Assembly (NCBI GenBank): GCA_009760855.2
Contig: WPIO01000009.1
Coordinates: 2,147,501 to 2,211,500 of the forward strand
Length of the DNA: 64,000 bases
Direction: 5' to 3'
From: Cristatella mucedo
Taxonomy: Eukaryota; Bryozoa; Phylactolaemata; Cristatellidae
Made by a program: the position numbers and the translations under genes
In this document: in pieces, positions 1-11,810 of the stretch
Layout: each line of letters opens with the position of its first letter
Position numbering within the stretch: position 1 is the stretch's first letter
The notes under the pieces: model-generated
What the model was told of the DNA's origin: nothing
Database searches by the model: none
What the model saw: the letters and a program-made list of their open reading frames with translations, nothing else

Positions 1-919
1 TGAAAAAGACCGATGTCATTTACTTACTCACATTTTCCTTTTCTATGTCTCACTCCATCTACTCCATCCATTTCCTCTCTCTCTCTCTCTCTTTTTCCCT
101 CTCGCCGCCTCAATTTTATTCGCTCATTTTTGCAGCTGCGCTAAGTATAACCGGCTTGCCAATCGGTAACAGTAAATTCAAAATTAAAAGAAAAAATAAA
201 GTAAAATAAAATAAAAATAAAAATAGAGTAAATAAGAAAAAAATAAAGTAAATAAGAAATTGAAAGGTCTCTATTCCATCTCTCTTGATAAGATTGAATT
301 GTTCTAGATCGGGAATTAAAGTGAGCAGCTGAGGAAGTTGATTCTGCTTGCCATCGCCTGCCTTTGGAGAGCTCTTTTCGGCCGTTTATTGTGTGAAAAG
401 CCTTTGAAAACACGGTACGTCACAAAAATCTACGTTCACGTTAATTCTATCAAAAGAAGTTGACGGGCACAGCGATTGTGTGCTCGATTTACAAGAATGG
501 CAGATATGCTTTGAAAATCTTAGGACCTCTGAATTGCCTAGGGTCCGTCAAAGCAAACGTCCCAACTAGGTGCTCGTTCACCTCTGCCTGCCCCACTAAA
601 GAGATTTATATCCATTTTTACATAAAATATTTCATATTCGTGCAATGCTATTGTGTTATCTCTAGTGCTGCTATTCTACCATGACTATTAACTGTCTTTT
701 TTGTGATCAGGCAACTGTGGTGTAGCAATGCACATACCCTATCCACTTGCTTGTAAGCACACAATTTTGGCAAACGTGCACTCATCGTCATATTATCGAG
801 CTCGTCATATTACTATCTGTGCAATGTTATTTGTACTTGGATGGCAACAAATTTTCCCAAATTATATGCAATACAACTAATTCCTAAGCTTACTCCTCAA
901 ACGGGCTCCGATAGGCTAT
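1..919. other. intergenic, no gene seen
   Basis: There is a short CT run near 75-93 and an A-rich tract at about 170-260. No conserved protein, RNA gene or clear repeat family was recognised. Confidence 0.5.
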
Positions 920-1373
920 CTCCCGTGGTATGTGCATGAAATCCGAGTGTCCTGTTCCAAACATAAGCTTTCACTAGACGACCAGCTCAGCTCCAAAATT
1001 AATTCTGCCGACGTTTAGGCAAATAACATTGCTTAATTTTAGAGCTGATTCCACAGAGATACCACATTCAAGTTGTTCCATGTGTCTGTGACACCCAATC
1101 TCAAATTTTACAACTCACTAATAGCAGGTCTACCTAGTGGGTGCCTCGTCCTTTGTATGTTTATGCGTGCTGATACTGTGCCTGCTGCCGCTAATCATAT
1201 CTACATGTTGATCCTGTACATGAAACATCTAACAATTTTATTCTTGATGACATAGTGGATGCTAGCACTAATCATTTGGTTGTGCTTCATTTCTCGCATA
1301 TGTAAAAGTGCCTAGAAAGAAATTCAGTTCTCCGAGGGTGCCATACAAATGTATTATGATTATTATTAATATA
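920..1373 (+). mobile_element. L2-like LINE, degenerate 3' fragment
   Basis: The fragment follows the end of the LINE ORF2, starting in the segment that reads ARNLGVxFQSDLSLDDHISS in better copies. It then jumps to the 3' UTR (CTTATGCGTGCTGA) and ends in the family tail CCTAGAAAGAAATTCAGTTC plus ATTATTATT-type repeats. The part of ORF2 around the QNSAARLV segment is missing. Confidence 0.6.
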
Positions 1374-1383
1374 AGGGACTTAA

Positions 1384-1510
1384 GGTTGGTGCAAAACTCT
1401 GCAGCTTGGCTCTTGCCTGTCATGAACGTCCCAATTGCCACATTACTCTACTGCTCGCCGATCTGTAGTGGCTTGCAGACAATCAAGCAGGTACCGATTT
1501 CAAGGTTTAA
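1384..1510 (+). mobile_element. L2-like LINE ORF2 C-terminal fragment
   Basis: The plus strand reads like the RLVQNSAARLV...CHITPLLADLHWL...KQ segment of the LINE ORF2 C-terminus, with several substitutions. It lies just after the tail of the preceding fragment and corresponds to the piece missing from it, so it is either a second insertion or a rearrangement. Confidence 0.6.
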
Positions 1511-1516
1511 AAAAAA

Positions 1517-1660
1517 ATAGAATTCATTTGTATAGCACCCCATGAGAACTTAATCTCTATTCAAGCGCTTCACATATGCCTTGGGGCTCGAGCCCACGAC
1601 CTCAGCCAGACCGTCGTCGGGGCGAGCACCTTAACCACTGGTCCAAACCAGCTCGGTGTC
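1517..1660 (-). mobile_element. SINE A (tRNA head, LINE-type tail)
   Basis: On the minus strand it starts GCCGAGCTGGTTTGG. An A-box-like AGTGGTTAAGGTGCTCG and a B-box-like GTGGGCTCGAGCCC follow. It ends in GATTAAGTTCTCATGGGG...ATACAAATGAATT, which matches the 3' end of the resident L2-like LINE. This is a typical tRNA-derived SINE layout. Other copies lie at about 5.4, 10.9, 27.6 and 35.4 kb. Confidence 0.75.
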
Positions 1661-2074
1661 AACCTACACTGTAAATTAAGCTGCTTAAAAGTCACAGTCA
1701 TGCACCTCAGTAAGCTGCAAAATGTACTTCGATGTGCCAAGACCAAGATTCAACCAGTTGGGATACAAGATCGGTAAATTTGTTCCATGTAGCTATGTTG
1801 CTTCTGATTTGATTCAGGGCTGGAGAATTTTCAGAATCATTTATTTAATGCTTTCCATTTATGTAGTAGTCGTCAAAAGTTCAGATTCCATTTCTAATAT
1901 GTTTGTGTTTCGAAAGATACCCTAAGAAAATATTCGCTTGTTGAACCAATCTTATTAGTATTTTCTCAACATTTATTCTATATACTAGCAAAATAAGTCA
2001 AGATCATGCAGTACCAGGTGCATTCGCTCATGTTTTAGCCTGCTTATGAGGAAGGCATGCACACGGATTTGTGA

Positions 2075-2132
2075 AACTATTCAAGCGCTTCACATATGCC
2101 TTGGGGCTCGAGCCCAAGACCTCAGCTATATC
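2075..2132 (-). mobile_element. SINE A, partial copy
   Basis: About 55 bases match the central B-box region (AAGCGCTTCACATATGCC on plus) of the 1.5-kb copy almost perfectly. The head and distal tail are missing. Confidence 0.6.
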
Positions 2133-2357
2133 TGTAAAATATAGAGATATTGTCGCCATTAAAAAACATTCACTGTTGGCATATAGTTACTGTGAGCAAT
2201 GCAAGACAACAGATTCGAAAGTGGCCGATAACGTATGCAGATTGGCTGAATCTTTTATGTCCATTTAAGATACTTTTGATCTGGTGATTTTTTGGGTTCC
2301 GGATGCTTGCCTGTCATAGGCTAATGAACAGACCTGACTAGAAAGTAAGGTTGCAGG

Positions 2358-2545
2358 AGTAAATAATCAGGAGCAGAAGCACGAGCAGGAGCAGCAGGAA
2401 AGAGTGCAAATAGCAAGTAGCAGGAGGAGAAACAGAAGCAGGAGCAGGAGCAGAAAGAGCAAGAGCAGAAAGAGCAGGAGCATGAAAATTAGGAGCAGGA
2501 GCAGCAGGAGCAGAAGCAGCAGGGGCAGGAAGTGCAGAAGCAGCA
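2358..2545. repeat. degenerate AGCAGG/AGCAGA low-complexity tract
   Basis: Imperfect hexamer-type purine-rich repeats (AGCAGGAGCAGAAGC pattern) extend for about 190 bases. The leucine-rich open frame on the opposite strand is an artefact of this composition. Confidence 0.75.
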
Positions 2546-2850
2546 GCACTCGCCTTTCAGGGTACTAAGAGAATGGAATCGTGTGCCCACATGCGATAGG
2601 TATCATTCCATCCCCAGACGAGCAGGAAAGAACACGACGAGAAATCTCCCGAAAGAAAGCTCACGACATGATGCACTAGAGGAAAATCCGTGTGCGGCAA
2701 GAACTATGCAGGCAGAAGTCTAATCTAATTACTGGTCCAAGGCAACCTTGGCCAGAGCAAGGCTGAGCTGAGCGCCAGCAAGTGGTGAAGCTCCCTGATC
2801 AGGTGTGGACTATCTCCTCATGTCACCATGTTTTCTGCTCCTATAGCTTA

Positions 2851-3085
2851 ATAGTAATAATAATAGTGCACTTGATAAAGCGCCCTCAGAGAACTCAATC
2901 TCTTTCTAGGCGCTTTACATTTGCTGCAAAGGGAAATGCAATTGAATGGTAAGTAAAATCATGCTTGAAAAAAAATGAATAATATGGTTAGGGGTGACAT
3001 GCACAGGGTCAGCATGCAAATGTGGTTAGTGGCAGCATGCACAGTGTCAGCACGCATGAGCACATGAAGGACGAATCACAGAGCT
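2851..3085 (-). mobile_element. L2-like LINE 3' end, 5'-truncated
   Basis: Reading the minus strand, it starts in the 3' UTR and runs through GCAAATGTAAAGCGCC, GAAAGAGATTGAGTTCTC and GGGCGCTTTATCAAGTGCA to (ATT)n-type repeats. It is nearly identical to the copies at 11.6 and 30.3 kb, which suggests recent activity. Confidence 0.75.
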
Positions 3086-3698
3086 TTTGTTGCGTACATG
3101 GCTTTACAAACGAGGGGGGACATCTGCATTGTTACAAAAGCTCCGCTATGGATGTGCTAGAGTTGGAAACAGGAAAAAAGATCTCACATGAATTTCGGAA
3201 GTCAGGCCCTTGGTTCAAGAACTGCAGAGCAAAAGGTTCTATGGCCAACGGTCAATATGGCTTACACTTCCCCGTTCTTGCCTTTGGAGTTTCACTGATG
3301 GGGTAAAAGTGACATTTGTTTTTCCTTTGCAGCCTTTCTGGCAGCCTACCTGGACGATCGTAGGGCAGGCACCATCTTAGGCTTCATATATTCATTGACT
3401 AATATTTAACTCACTTAATCGTCGGGTTTTGACAATATCTGTCTGCAAGTTCAAATGTAAAAGATATTTTGAAGCATACCAGAGAACCACAGTACTTTAA
3501 ACCAAGATCTTCAAAGTGAAGTCTGATAAAGATTTGTATACAAGTCTTGAGTTTCAAGTGGCTTAGAAAGAAATAAAAACTCGGAAGTCATTCACGAGAT
3601 TCAAAGACGAAACGTTAGTGTGCTACCCCAGTCAGATCATGACTGCCAAGATTTATATACTTTGGGGTTCTCGAATTAAAATGACGAAGACTTTGTGC

Positions 3699-3975
3699 TT
3701 GGGTCTTAGCCGAGGGGTAAGGTGCTGGCACTTCACGGGCCAGGTCGTGGGTTCGAGCCCTGCAGTGGGCGATCCTATATTGCGCACTGGAGGTGGCAGT
3801 GATAGCCGTCAAGGATCTTCTGCGGCAGCTATAGAAATGTCAATTGCATTTCACTTTGCAGCGAATGTAAAGCACCTAGAAAGAGATTAAGTTCTCCGAG
3901 GGCGCTTTATCAAGTGCATTATTATTATTATTATTATTAATGAGGCTCCTGAATCAGCTAACCTTTAACCTTTTC
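3699..3975 (+). mobile_element. SINE B, interrupted by a LINE tail
   Basis: This is a tRNA-derived SINE with A-box-like TAGCCGAGGGGTAAGGTGCT and B-box GGTCGTGGGTTCGAGCCC. The body is GCAGTGGGCGATCCTATATT...GATAGCCGTCAAGGATCTTC. The 3' part (ATGAGGCTCCTGAATCAGCTAA) resumes at about 3941 after the inserted LINE tail. It is a different family from SINE A because other copies end without the LINE-like tail. Confidence 0.65.
3838..3940 (+). mobile_element. Extremely short L2-like LINE 3' insertion
   Basis: About 100 bases hold only the LINE 3' end: TCAATTGCATTTCAC, GTAAAGCACC, TAGAAAGAGATTAAGTTCTC, then (ATT)n. It splits SINE B, with AATG visible on both sides as a possible target duplication. 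Confidence 0.65.
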
Positions 3976-4334
3976 TAAAGGACGAGCTATGTAGCAGTCT
4001 ATGGTTAAGAGGTATATAGGCCTAAGCCATGTAATAGGGAGTCACTCACGCTCTAGGCATTAAGCAGGCCGTGCCTGCCGCCGTGCCGCTATCATTCCAG
4101 CATGTGCGAGTTGCGTCCGAGTGCTTTGCGATGGTAAGCAGTTGAATGTTGCTCTGGCGTCGTATGAGAATTGTTGAACACCATGGCTGATGTTGGACGC
4201 ATTTGGCTGTCAGATAGACTCCACACTGTGGATACGAGTGGACATTAACGTATGGCTGCTCTTCATTGCTGCCGTGTTTCATTACCGTCAGCGTATCTGC
4301 GTATCTGCGTGTATACCTGTGGCAGCATACTGCC

Positions 4335-4485
4335 CAGGAGGTAAGGTACTTACTTGGTCTTCATAACCGAGGTCGTGGGTGCGAATCCTCAAGTGGGCGG
4401 ATCTTTCATTGCCAACCGCAAGCGGTGGTGACAGCCGTTAAGGCTCTTCTGCCGCTATATAAATGAGGCTGTTAAATCGCTAAGC
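4335..4485 (+). mobile_element. SINE B copy
   Basis: The copy contains GAGGTAAGGTACT (A-box region), GGTCGTGGGTGCGAATCC (B-box region), and the family body GTGGTGACAGCCGTTAAGG and TGCCGCTATATAAATGAGGC. It ends GCTGTTAAATCGCTAAG. Confidence 0.65.
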
Positions 4486-4489
4486 TTAT

Positions 4490-5180
4490 TATATATGTAC
4501 TGATGCTGCACTTACAAGTTGCCAGCCTTAATGCAAGGTCCAGCATCACCGGTATTTGGCAAGTACTAGCACAATTACGAGAGCTGCGGTTGCTTCCTAC
4601 GGACATTAGTGCAGAAGCCGCCACACCACATTTGTACTAAAAGACTATTAATTTTGCCTCATCCAGCGCTTGTTGCTTTTCACTTGCGAAGCAGCAGCAG
4701 CAGCGTCGGCCTTGTCCAGACTGCCGTGCCAACTTCGCATCTGGAGCGAGACAGCAAGACCCGTGGAAGGCGTTCCAATAAGGCACCAATATGCCATACG
4801 GTCGGCGAAATGCATCTTCTCTCGTGAATAATGCCAAAGCCTGGCGCAATCTCAGCGTCAAAGCACTGGCAAAATGAACACGTAGCCCATACGATGATGC
4901 CACGACAATGTATTTCTCCCAACTTTGCCAGCCGCTCGAACCAGCCTTAAGCCACATCCCTATCAACAAAGCCATCAATCAACTGGCCATAAACCGGACG
5001 CACCGCGACCAAGGCCACAAATGTCAACTAGCCATAAACCGGCCACACGAAGAATTACATTTTTTTGCAGTTAGTTCATTAAACGGAACAATTGGACAGC
5101 CGAAAAAGTGCTGCCATCAAGTGCAGATCAAACCACAGAACTCCCAAATCGGTCTAGTAGGGTGAGCTACCCAGAGAGAC
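4490..5180. other. intergenic, no gene seen
   Basis: The short open frames on both strands have no family-like sequence or supporting splice structure. No repeat family was recognised. Confidence 0.4.
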
Positions 5181-5189
5181 ATCCACTTA

Positions 5190-5230
5190 CTCACACACAC
5201 CGACACACAAACACTTACTCACACACACCG

Positions 5231-5262
<32 letters not shown>

Positions 5263-5330
5263 GCACGCACGCACGCACGCACCCACACACACACACTCAC
5301 ACACGCGCGCGAACGCACACGCACACATAA
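5190..5330. repeat. CA-rich and ACGC-rich microsatellite
   Basis: A compound simple repeat of (CA)n with interspersed (CGCA)n and CACACCGACACA units. Confidence 0.9.
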
Positions 5331-5337
5331 ATATATA

Positions 5338-5500
5338 ACTCATTTGTATAATTCTCTAAGAGAACTGAATCTCTGTCCAGGCACATCACATATGCCACAG
5401 GGCTACAGCCCACTACCTCGGTAATCAAAGGTGATCACCCTTACCTCAGTCATTGAAGGCCAGCACCTTAAACCATGGACTAAACCTGGGTGGCATTATC
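5338..5500 (-). mobile_element. SINE A, diverged copy
   Basis: The minus strand has the SINE A order of tRNA-like head, CATATGTGATGTGCC and AGAGATTCAGTTCTCTTAG tail. It carries many substitutions and an extra segment near 5425-5455. Confidence 0.55.
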
Positions 5501-5509
5501 ATCTCATCC

Positions 5510-6320
5510 ATGGCTGAAAGTTTATGCTCGAAACTTGTATTTTTACCAATAGGTGCAAAATATCTCTCGGCTCCACTAGTATGCAGCATAATCGGGAGGC
5601 CAATGATTCAGCTGTGTCTCGTCGCTCACAAGCTCCGGAGTAAAGATTTGTTTTACACACGCTTCCTGACATTTATTACGCGATTACATTATTTCGCAGT
5701 AAAACATTCATACCTTAAATAGCTGAGATGCTGTTAGCGGCTACGGCCATTTTAGCCGATAGGAGTGGTGGTGTGAATTCCGGATCAAAATAGGCTGCAG
5801 AAAGGAATAGAAGTAGTGTATACAGCATTGTCATTTATTCTTCCCCTTCTGTCGACGGCTAATGACTGTCTCTAGCCATGGCACAACGAGAAGCACGTGA
5901 CATGCACGGCAGCAGCTCCATTGCAGCCTTTGAATCTGTGGCTGATGCTCAAACTCTCGACGCTCATATCGGTTTGTGCCATTTTATGCTCGTGCTCACC
6001 CTGGCGAGAGAGGGAGCCTGCTGGCTTGATCTGGCTGGCATGTCCAAGACCAAGAAATAAATATGCTCGCTGACCAAGTTGTTCACACACTACACACAGC
6101 CTTATCAACATGCAGGGAAACTGCATGCTCAACAATTTACAATTAGATAGTTTATATAAGAACCCTATTCAAAATAGTATGCTGCTGACAGCTAGAGTGT
6201 GGCAGAGCTCTACTGCAATGTATGCAAGCCTGCTTTCGATGCAGGAGCGTCCTAAGAAAGCAGGCATGCATATCGGTGCATTAAATGTAAAAGCTAAAGC
6301 ATCAATTTCGTGCAGGACAT
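5510..6320. other. intergenic, no gene seen
   Basis: Only short, unrelated open frames are present. No conserved protein, RNA gene or clear repeat family was recognised. Confidence 0.4.
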
Positions 6321-6322
6321 GA

Positions 6323-6512
<190 letters not shown>

Positions 6513-6519
6513 ATTGTTA

Positions 6520-8030
6520 TCATAATATACCTGCAGGCAATGTTATAATGCATTAACCTTGTAATGCTAGTATATCTGGATTGCCCTTAAGCAGCAGCTA
6601 AGATATACTTCAAAGATTTGAATGCACCGATTCCTTGCAAAGTTTCCCTACTATAAGGGCATCCTCGTGGCGGTGAAAATGATTTCTTTGACTTGCTGAG
6701 ACTTTTTTTCTCTTTAGACTCTTTGGTATAGGGTCTCAATAGATCTCACTGACGTCGGTCTGTCCATCGGACATGCGATAGTATGTCATGATCGGCATTT
6801 GACACCTCATCATACGTTCTGTTAGTAATGAAGTCGATTAACTTTCGTCCAGGCAGTGCATGCATGAGATTCGTCACACCATAGCCAGAAAAAGTCGGGT
6901 CACGTCACAGAAGATGCTTTCGTAGGAGCACGTTCTCGTTTTCCCCCTCATCTACCCTAGCCAGGCTCCGATCAATTCGCATCAACATGCTTTCTTTCTT
7001 CTTATGACAGTCGAACTGACGCTGGCACCTGATGGCACTGTTCAACCGAGTTGCTTCTAGTGCTCGTCGGCCTGCACTTGCACACGCTTTCAGCATGCTC
7101 GCGGCAAGCATGTGGTGATCGTATCCGGCATGTGACAGCCGCGACGGCAGGATGCCAACTCAGGCAGCCAGGATGTGGGTGAAGTGGCAGCAGCTGCAGC
7201 ACTCGATCTCTGTCCCTGGTCCTGGCAGGAGTGGTTTGTTGCTGCCACTTGCAGCTGCTGATGCCATGCTAGTGTTAACCACTATTGCTGCCAACACCAC
7301 TACCCACAGGGCAAACCATCGGCTTCCGGAGGATAGAGGTAAGGACGAGGGCAGAAGGACAATGACAGTTAATTCAAAGCTGTGCACTGCTCACAACGGG
7401 TGCTAAGCAAGCGATGCATCCCATATTCCCCGGCGCTGTAAAACGAGGCAGACGCAGCCGATAATGATCAAGAGCATTGGATAATCAACCCAATCATAAG
7501 AAAAAGAAGTCTTGCTCTGATTGAAGACATAAAGCAGCATACTATCGTAAATCTACCAGCCGATCGCATATCGTGAAAAGAAGCCTGTTCGGTCGCCCGG
7601 ATTATAAGGCTGTCTGCTGAAGTTGGGGGTTGGGAACCCACTAGAGGCGACTTAGCACTAGGATATATATTGAAAGCGACCACACCGTCAGGGCTATCAG
7701 GTTCCTACATGCTGAACTTGGTCCAATCGTTCAGACATTGCAGTGCATTCCACCAGCTGTGGTAGCACGTAGCAGACCCCAAAGAGGTCAGCTCAGTTGA
7801 TGCTGAAGGTCATGTGTGGCACGATAGACTGGTGGCAGTTGGTAGGCAGCCTCTCCTCACTAATGCCCCGTCGTCGTATAGAGCCTCATTAACGCCCAGC
7901 TACTCGTTAGGGGGTCGGCCGCTTTCATTACACGATTCCAATGCCTGAACAATTAGACAATTAGCTGCACTGCAAGGGCACTGCAGATCATGCTTACTGG
8001 ACTTACTATGTATGCTAAACACTATATATA
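6520..8030. other. intergenic, no gene seen
   Basis: Several open frames of 60-85 codons occur on both strands around 7.0-7.4 kb. They overlap each other and lack splice or family support. No repeat family was recognised. Confidence 0.4.
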
Positions 8031-8033
8031 CTT

Positions 8034-8123
<90 letters not shown>

Positions 8124-8165
8124 ATATATATATATACTTATATATATATATATATATATATATAT
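8034..8165. repeat. (TA)n microsatellite with internal duplication
   Basis: AT dinucleotide runs are interrupted by TATG and TACTTATA. The pattern of a long run, a TG interruption, a shorter run and ACTT occurs twice at a spacing of about 70 bases. Confidence 0.9.
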
Positions 8166-8534
8166 TACTTATTTACTAGACACTACTTATGGGCAGCATC
8201 TTCTTCCAGCAACGAGCCTAGCCCGTTACAACTAACGTCATACGGCACAGGGTATTTAAATGTGTACCGGATGAGAGCAAACAGAGTCAGCGTGGTAACC
8301 ATTAAGAGGGTGCACGTTTACAAGCCCCAGTTCGTGGACTGTATCGTCGAATTATCACTCCCTGTCAGCTCAGATAAGATAGGCTGTTGGTGCGAACGTT
8401 CGTCCTCATGCATAACCACGGGAGCTTATGGGTGCAGCAGAAGAAAGAGCAGACACTACATACATATCATGCATCTTTTATGCTGTCTGTCAAGGCTGCA
8501 ATCGCTTATCGCTCACGTATGACAGAAATGACAA

Positions 8535-8640
8535 CAATAATAGTAATGAAAAATTTGTGTGGCACCCTCTAAGAACTTGATCTTCTAGACACTTTAAGTA
8601 AGCGGTAAAGAAAGCACAATCATGGCTTTTTGATGCATGC
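8535..8640 (-). mobile_element. L2-like LINE 3' tail, degenerate
   Basis: The minus strand reads through TTAAAGTGTCTAGAAGATC and AAGTTCTTAGAGGGTGCCAC toward an AT-rich end. It is back to back with the plus-strand tail that follows. Confidence 0.5.
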
Positions 8641-8767
8641 TTGTTGACATTCGGCATGCTACCATTAACTATTCGATCACGCTTCCTTTACAGCTTATGT
8701 AAAGTGCCTAGACAGAGATTAAGTTTTCTATGAGCGCTATAACAAATGTATTATTATTATTATTATG
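8641..8767 (+). mobile_element. L2-like LINE 3' tail
   Basis: The segment runs CATGCTACCATTAACTATTC, GATCACGCTTCC, AAAGTGCCTAGACAGAGATT, GAGCGCTATAACAAATG, (TATTAT)n. This matches the family 3' UTR subtype seen at 32.8 kb. Confidence 0.7.
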
Positions 8768-8769
8768 CT

Positions 8770-9590
8770 GCAATTAAGGATGGCAGCACACGTTCATTAG
8801 AAAGAGGTCTGATGAAGAAAGGATGAAGAATGAAATAAAGTGTGAAGAGGTTCGATCCAGGAAGTATATATAAGTAGGCGAGGAAAAAATTCTAGAAAAC
8901 GAATTTCGGAAAAGCAGCCAGTTTAACTTCTGGATGCATGACGCCTTATGCGCCACTGGTGACACATGACCTATGCCCCATTGACCATGCCTAATGTCTA
9001 CGAATTTTCCAAGAATGCATCTGAAGTGAACTCGAGAAAGTGATTTAATTTTCATCTAACTTGTTCTCATCTACACGATCGCCTCGATCGGTAGAATTTA
9101 TTTTGCCCCGGCTTTTCTCTGCCTACCCTAATCCATCAACCTCTTCGTCATTCATAATCTCTGCAGCTTCAAGCTGTTGTTTTTTCATTAATTCATCAAT
9201 TTTTGCTGTGTTTTTCAATTTTTGTGCTGCTAGTTTTGTCAAAGAGCTGGCACATTAAGCTAGCCATTAGATCAATAATTCAGACATCAGCTTGGCTCTT
9301 GTGCCTGCATCCTACCCTACAAACTACCTAATGGCCGCCTTTAGACCGGAAGGAATTACACATACGCCATCTTACAATGGGTAAAAAGAAAACGAGTTTT
9401 CGGGAGATCAAAGATTTTGACGTATGCCTAGTCGTGAAACCGGCACATGAATTTTCGCACACCATGACCTTTTCGTGCAATTTTCTTCATCGAAAGAAGC
9501 AATTTCCTCATCGCTAGGAGGTAAAAAAGAATTCAAAAGCCCATCTTATCGCATAGTTTAGACGTAGGTTAAAGTGCTTAAGCACCCCAA
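8770..9590. other. intergenic, no gene seen
   Basis: AT-rich sequence with open frames of 93 codons at most on minus. No recognisable product or repeat was seen. Confidence 0.4.
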
Positions 9591-9594
9591 CCCC

Positions 9595-9760
9595 GGTCTT
9601 AGACCAGGGGCGTGGGGCGCTCGCTACACGTCGCGACTCAAATCGCAGGTTTGATTCCTCCTCCTCCAGGAGAGCCTGCCAACTACAAGCGACGGTTGTA
9701 TGGGCCGCTGAGGCCGTTCTGCCGCAATAGGTCGCTGAGGCTGTTTAATTAGCTGGCCTT
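9595..9760 (+). mobile_element. SINE B-like copy, diverged
   Basis: A tRNA-like head (GGGGCGTGGGGCGCTCGCT) is followed by the B-box-like GCAGGTTTGATTCC. The SINE B end GAGGCCGTTCTGCCGCAATA and GAGGCTGTTTAATTAGC comes next. Confidence 0.5.
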
Positions 9761-9764
9761 TCAT

Positions 9765-10900
9765 TTGCTCAGCGAAATTAGCCCCGTTGTCTTAAACCTC
9801 CAACTTGCCACTGACCTCCTTCCCTCCTGGAAAGGCGGCGCACAAACGTCTGATTCGGACCATGACGCTATCCACATCTAGGACGCCGATAGTGCAAATG
9901 CGTAAAAGCGCGAGATTCAAATTTAAGCGAGGTTGTATCATCCAGAAATGATAACATATTTCGAGGTTACCACAATTTCTTGCCTCAAGTAATAAAGCAA
10001 AAGAGCGTCATAAACCTGAGGCTGAAAGGGAGTTCAGAAGCGAGAAATATAATTGAGAAGCCTGAAATTTACATCAAGAAGTAGACAAATGCGGCGTGTT
10101 CGCCAGTGGAGAAAAAAGTCAAGGCAGCGTTTGTGAATGAACTGTGTTTGTGAGTTCCACACTTTAAGGCCTGTAGTGTGAAAGGCATCTGTCACCTGAA
10201 CTAAATAAACGGTAGCGACTCAGTTTCTTTGCTTCGAGGACCAATATCGCATCTGTTTTGATGGTGACGGTTACCTCGTACGGAAATTCAAGAGGTACAC
10301 TAAAGGAAGTTTAATGCACATTCTTAAGCAACGAATGTTATAATGGCAAACGATTATCGTGTGAATGCTTGAAGTATAGGTCGGCAGTATTGAAAAAAGC
10401 CAGCAGAACGGCTACAAAGTGGCAAATGTTCCCAAAAGATTTCTGAAAAACACATATATCAGTTAGTACTTGAGATGAATTGCATATTAACCCGGGAATG
10501 ATATTGCCGCAGGCCACTTCTCAAACGAATACCAAATTTGGTAAATAAGCATATTGCAGACTGTTGCGAGACATGAAATCTATACGAACTATAATCTGTT
10601 TATTTGCGCCAACCATGGGACTGATCAACAGCGGAGACTTTGAGGAACAGGAGTGGCTTATTTACAGGTTGTGCTGAGATCAGGTTCAGCTATCCTCTGT
10701 GTGCACTCATTTATTGTTATGAACGCGCGGCAGCTTCTCTCATAAACCCAAGTCCTTCGTCACGAGTACAGCGAAGCGCGTATTTAGCGCACGAGTCCTC
10801 GAAGACGTGTAGGCGGTCATCGACCGAGATACTAAATTTAACTTAAGATAATAATATGCGGTAGATATTTATAATGGCTTCGTCGCTTCGTCAGGCTCTA
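9765..10900. other. intergenic, no gene seen
   Basis: No conserved product, RNA gene or clear repeat family was recognised on either strand. Confidence 0.4.
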
Positions 10901-10904
10901 GAAA

Positions 10905-11047
10905 ATTACTAAATTTATTTGCATAGCGCCCCAAGAGAACTTAATCTCTATTCAGGCGCTTCAAATATGCCTCAGGGCTCGAGCCCACGACCTCAGCCAG
11001 ACCTTGGTCGGGGCGAGCACCTTAACCTCTCGACCAAACCAGCTCGG
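10905..11047 (-). mobile_element. SINE A copy, well preserved
   Basis: The minus strand runs GCCGAGCTGGTTTGG, A-box-like GAGGTTAAGGTGCTCG, GTCTGGCTGAGGTCGTGGG, CTCGAGCCCTGAGGCATAT, then the LINE-type tail GAGATTAAGTTCTCTTGGGG and TATGCAAATAAATT. Confidence 0.75.
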
Positions 11048-11606
11048 CAACATTAATTGCTACCAAGAATTTTCCGACGCCCTCTTCACAGCTGTCGTTG
11101 TAGCCGTCTACTCTTAATCTTTATCCCCGACGGCAGCTCTCAGCGTCGAGTTGCGTCTTCTGAACGCCGCTTGACTTTCCTGACGTCCAGGTTATATTCG
11201 CACTCCAATAGCTTCGACCTTCGACCTCAAAAGAAAGCTGAAAAGATCTAAACAACTAGACTGCGATTGGTACACCTACAGCAAGGAGGAGGAGGAGGAG
11301 GAGCGCACTTCGATTTGTCGATGCACAAATTATTTCCATCGGGACTTGTCACGTTCATCGTCTCCTCAATCCAGGCTTGTCTGCCCCTGACATTCAGCTG
11401 GAGTGTCTCTGCGCGATATAATGGACAACATCCACCAGATCTCTTAGATGAATGTGCACTCCATTGCCGAATTTCGGAAGGCAGGAACAAAATTAATTTA
11501 CTGCTAATCGGAACAGGAAGCCCAGTGATCCAAGCGGCTTTGCTGATAGCTGGCTCAGCAATCGTAGTCGGGCAACCGTAGCAGTCACAAAGTTGGTTGA
11601 CATGCA

Positions 11607-11607
<1 letters not shown>

Positions 11608-11640
<33 letters not shown>

Positions 11641-11810
11641 TACTTGATAAAGCGCCCTCAGAGAACTTAATCTCTTTCTAGGCGCTTTACATTTGCTGCA
11701 AAGGGAAATGCAATTGAATGGTAAGTAAAATCATGCTTGAAAAACAAACAAAATGAATAACATGGTTAGGGGTGACATGCACAGGGTCAGCATGCAAAGG
11801 CACGAAGATC
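11608..11810 (-). mobile_element. L2-like LINE 3' end, 5'-truncated
   Basis: It has (AAT)n on plus, then the reverse of the family 3' hairpin and 3' UTR, including CATGGTTAGGGGTGACATGC. It is almost identical to the 2.9-kb and 30.3-kb copies and stops abruptly at about 11.8 kb, as expected of 5' truncation. Confidence 0.75.

Noticed and set aside
3699-3760. tRNA-like sequence with a good B box
   Set aside because: The acceptor and anticodon stems do not pair, and the sequence continues into a repeated SINE body, so it is a SINE head rather than a tRNA gene.
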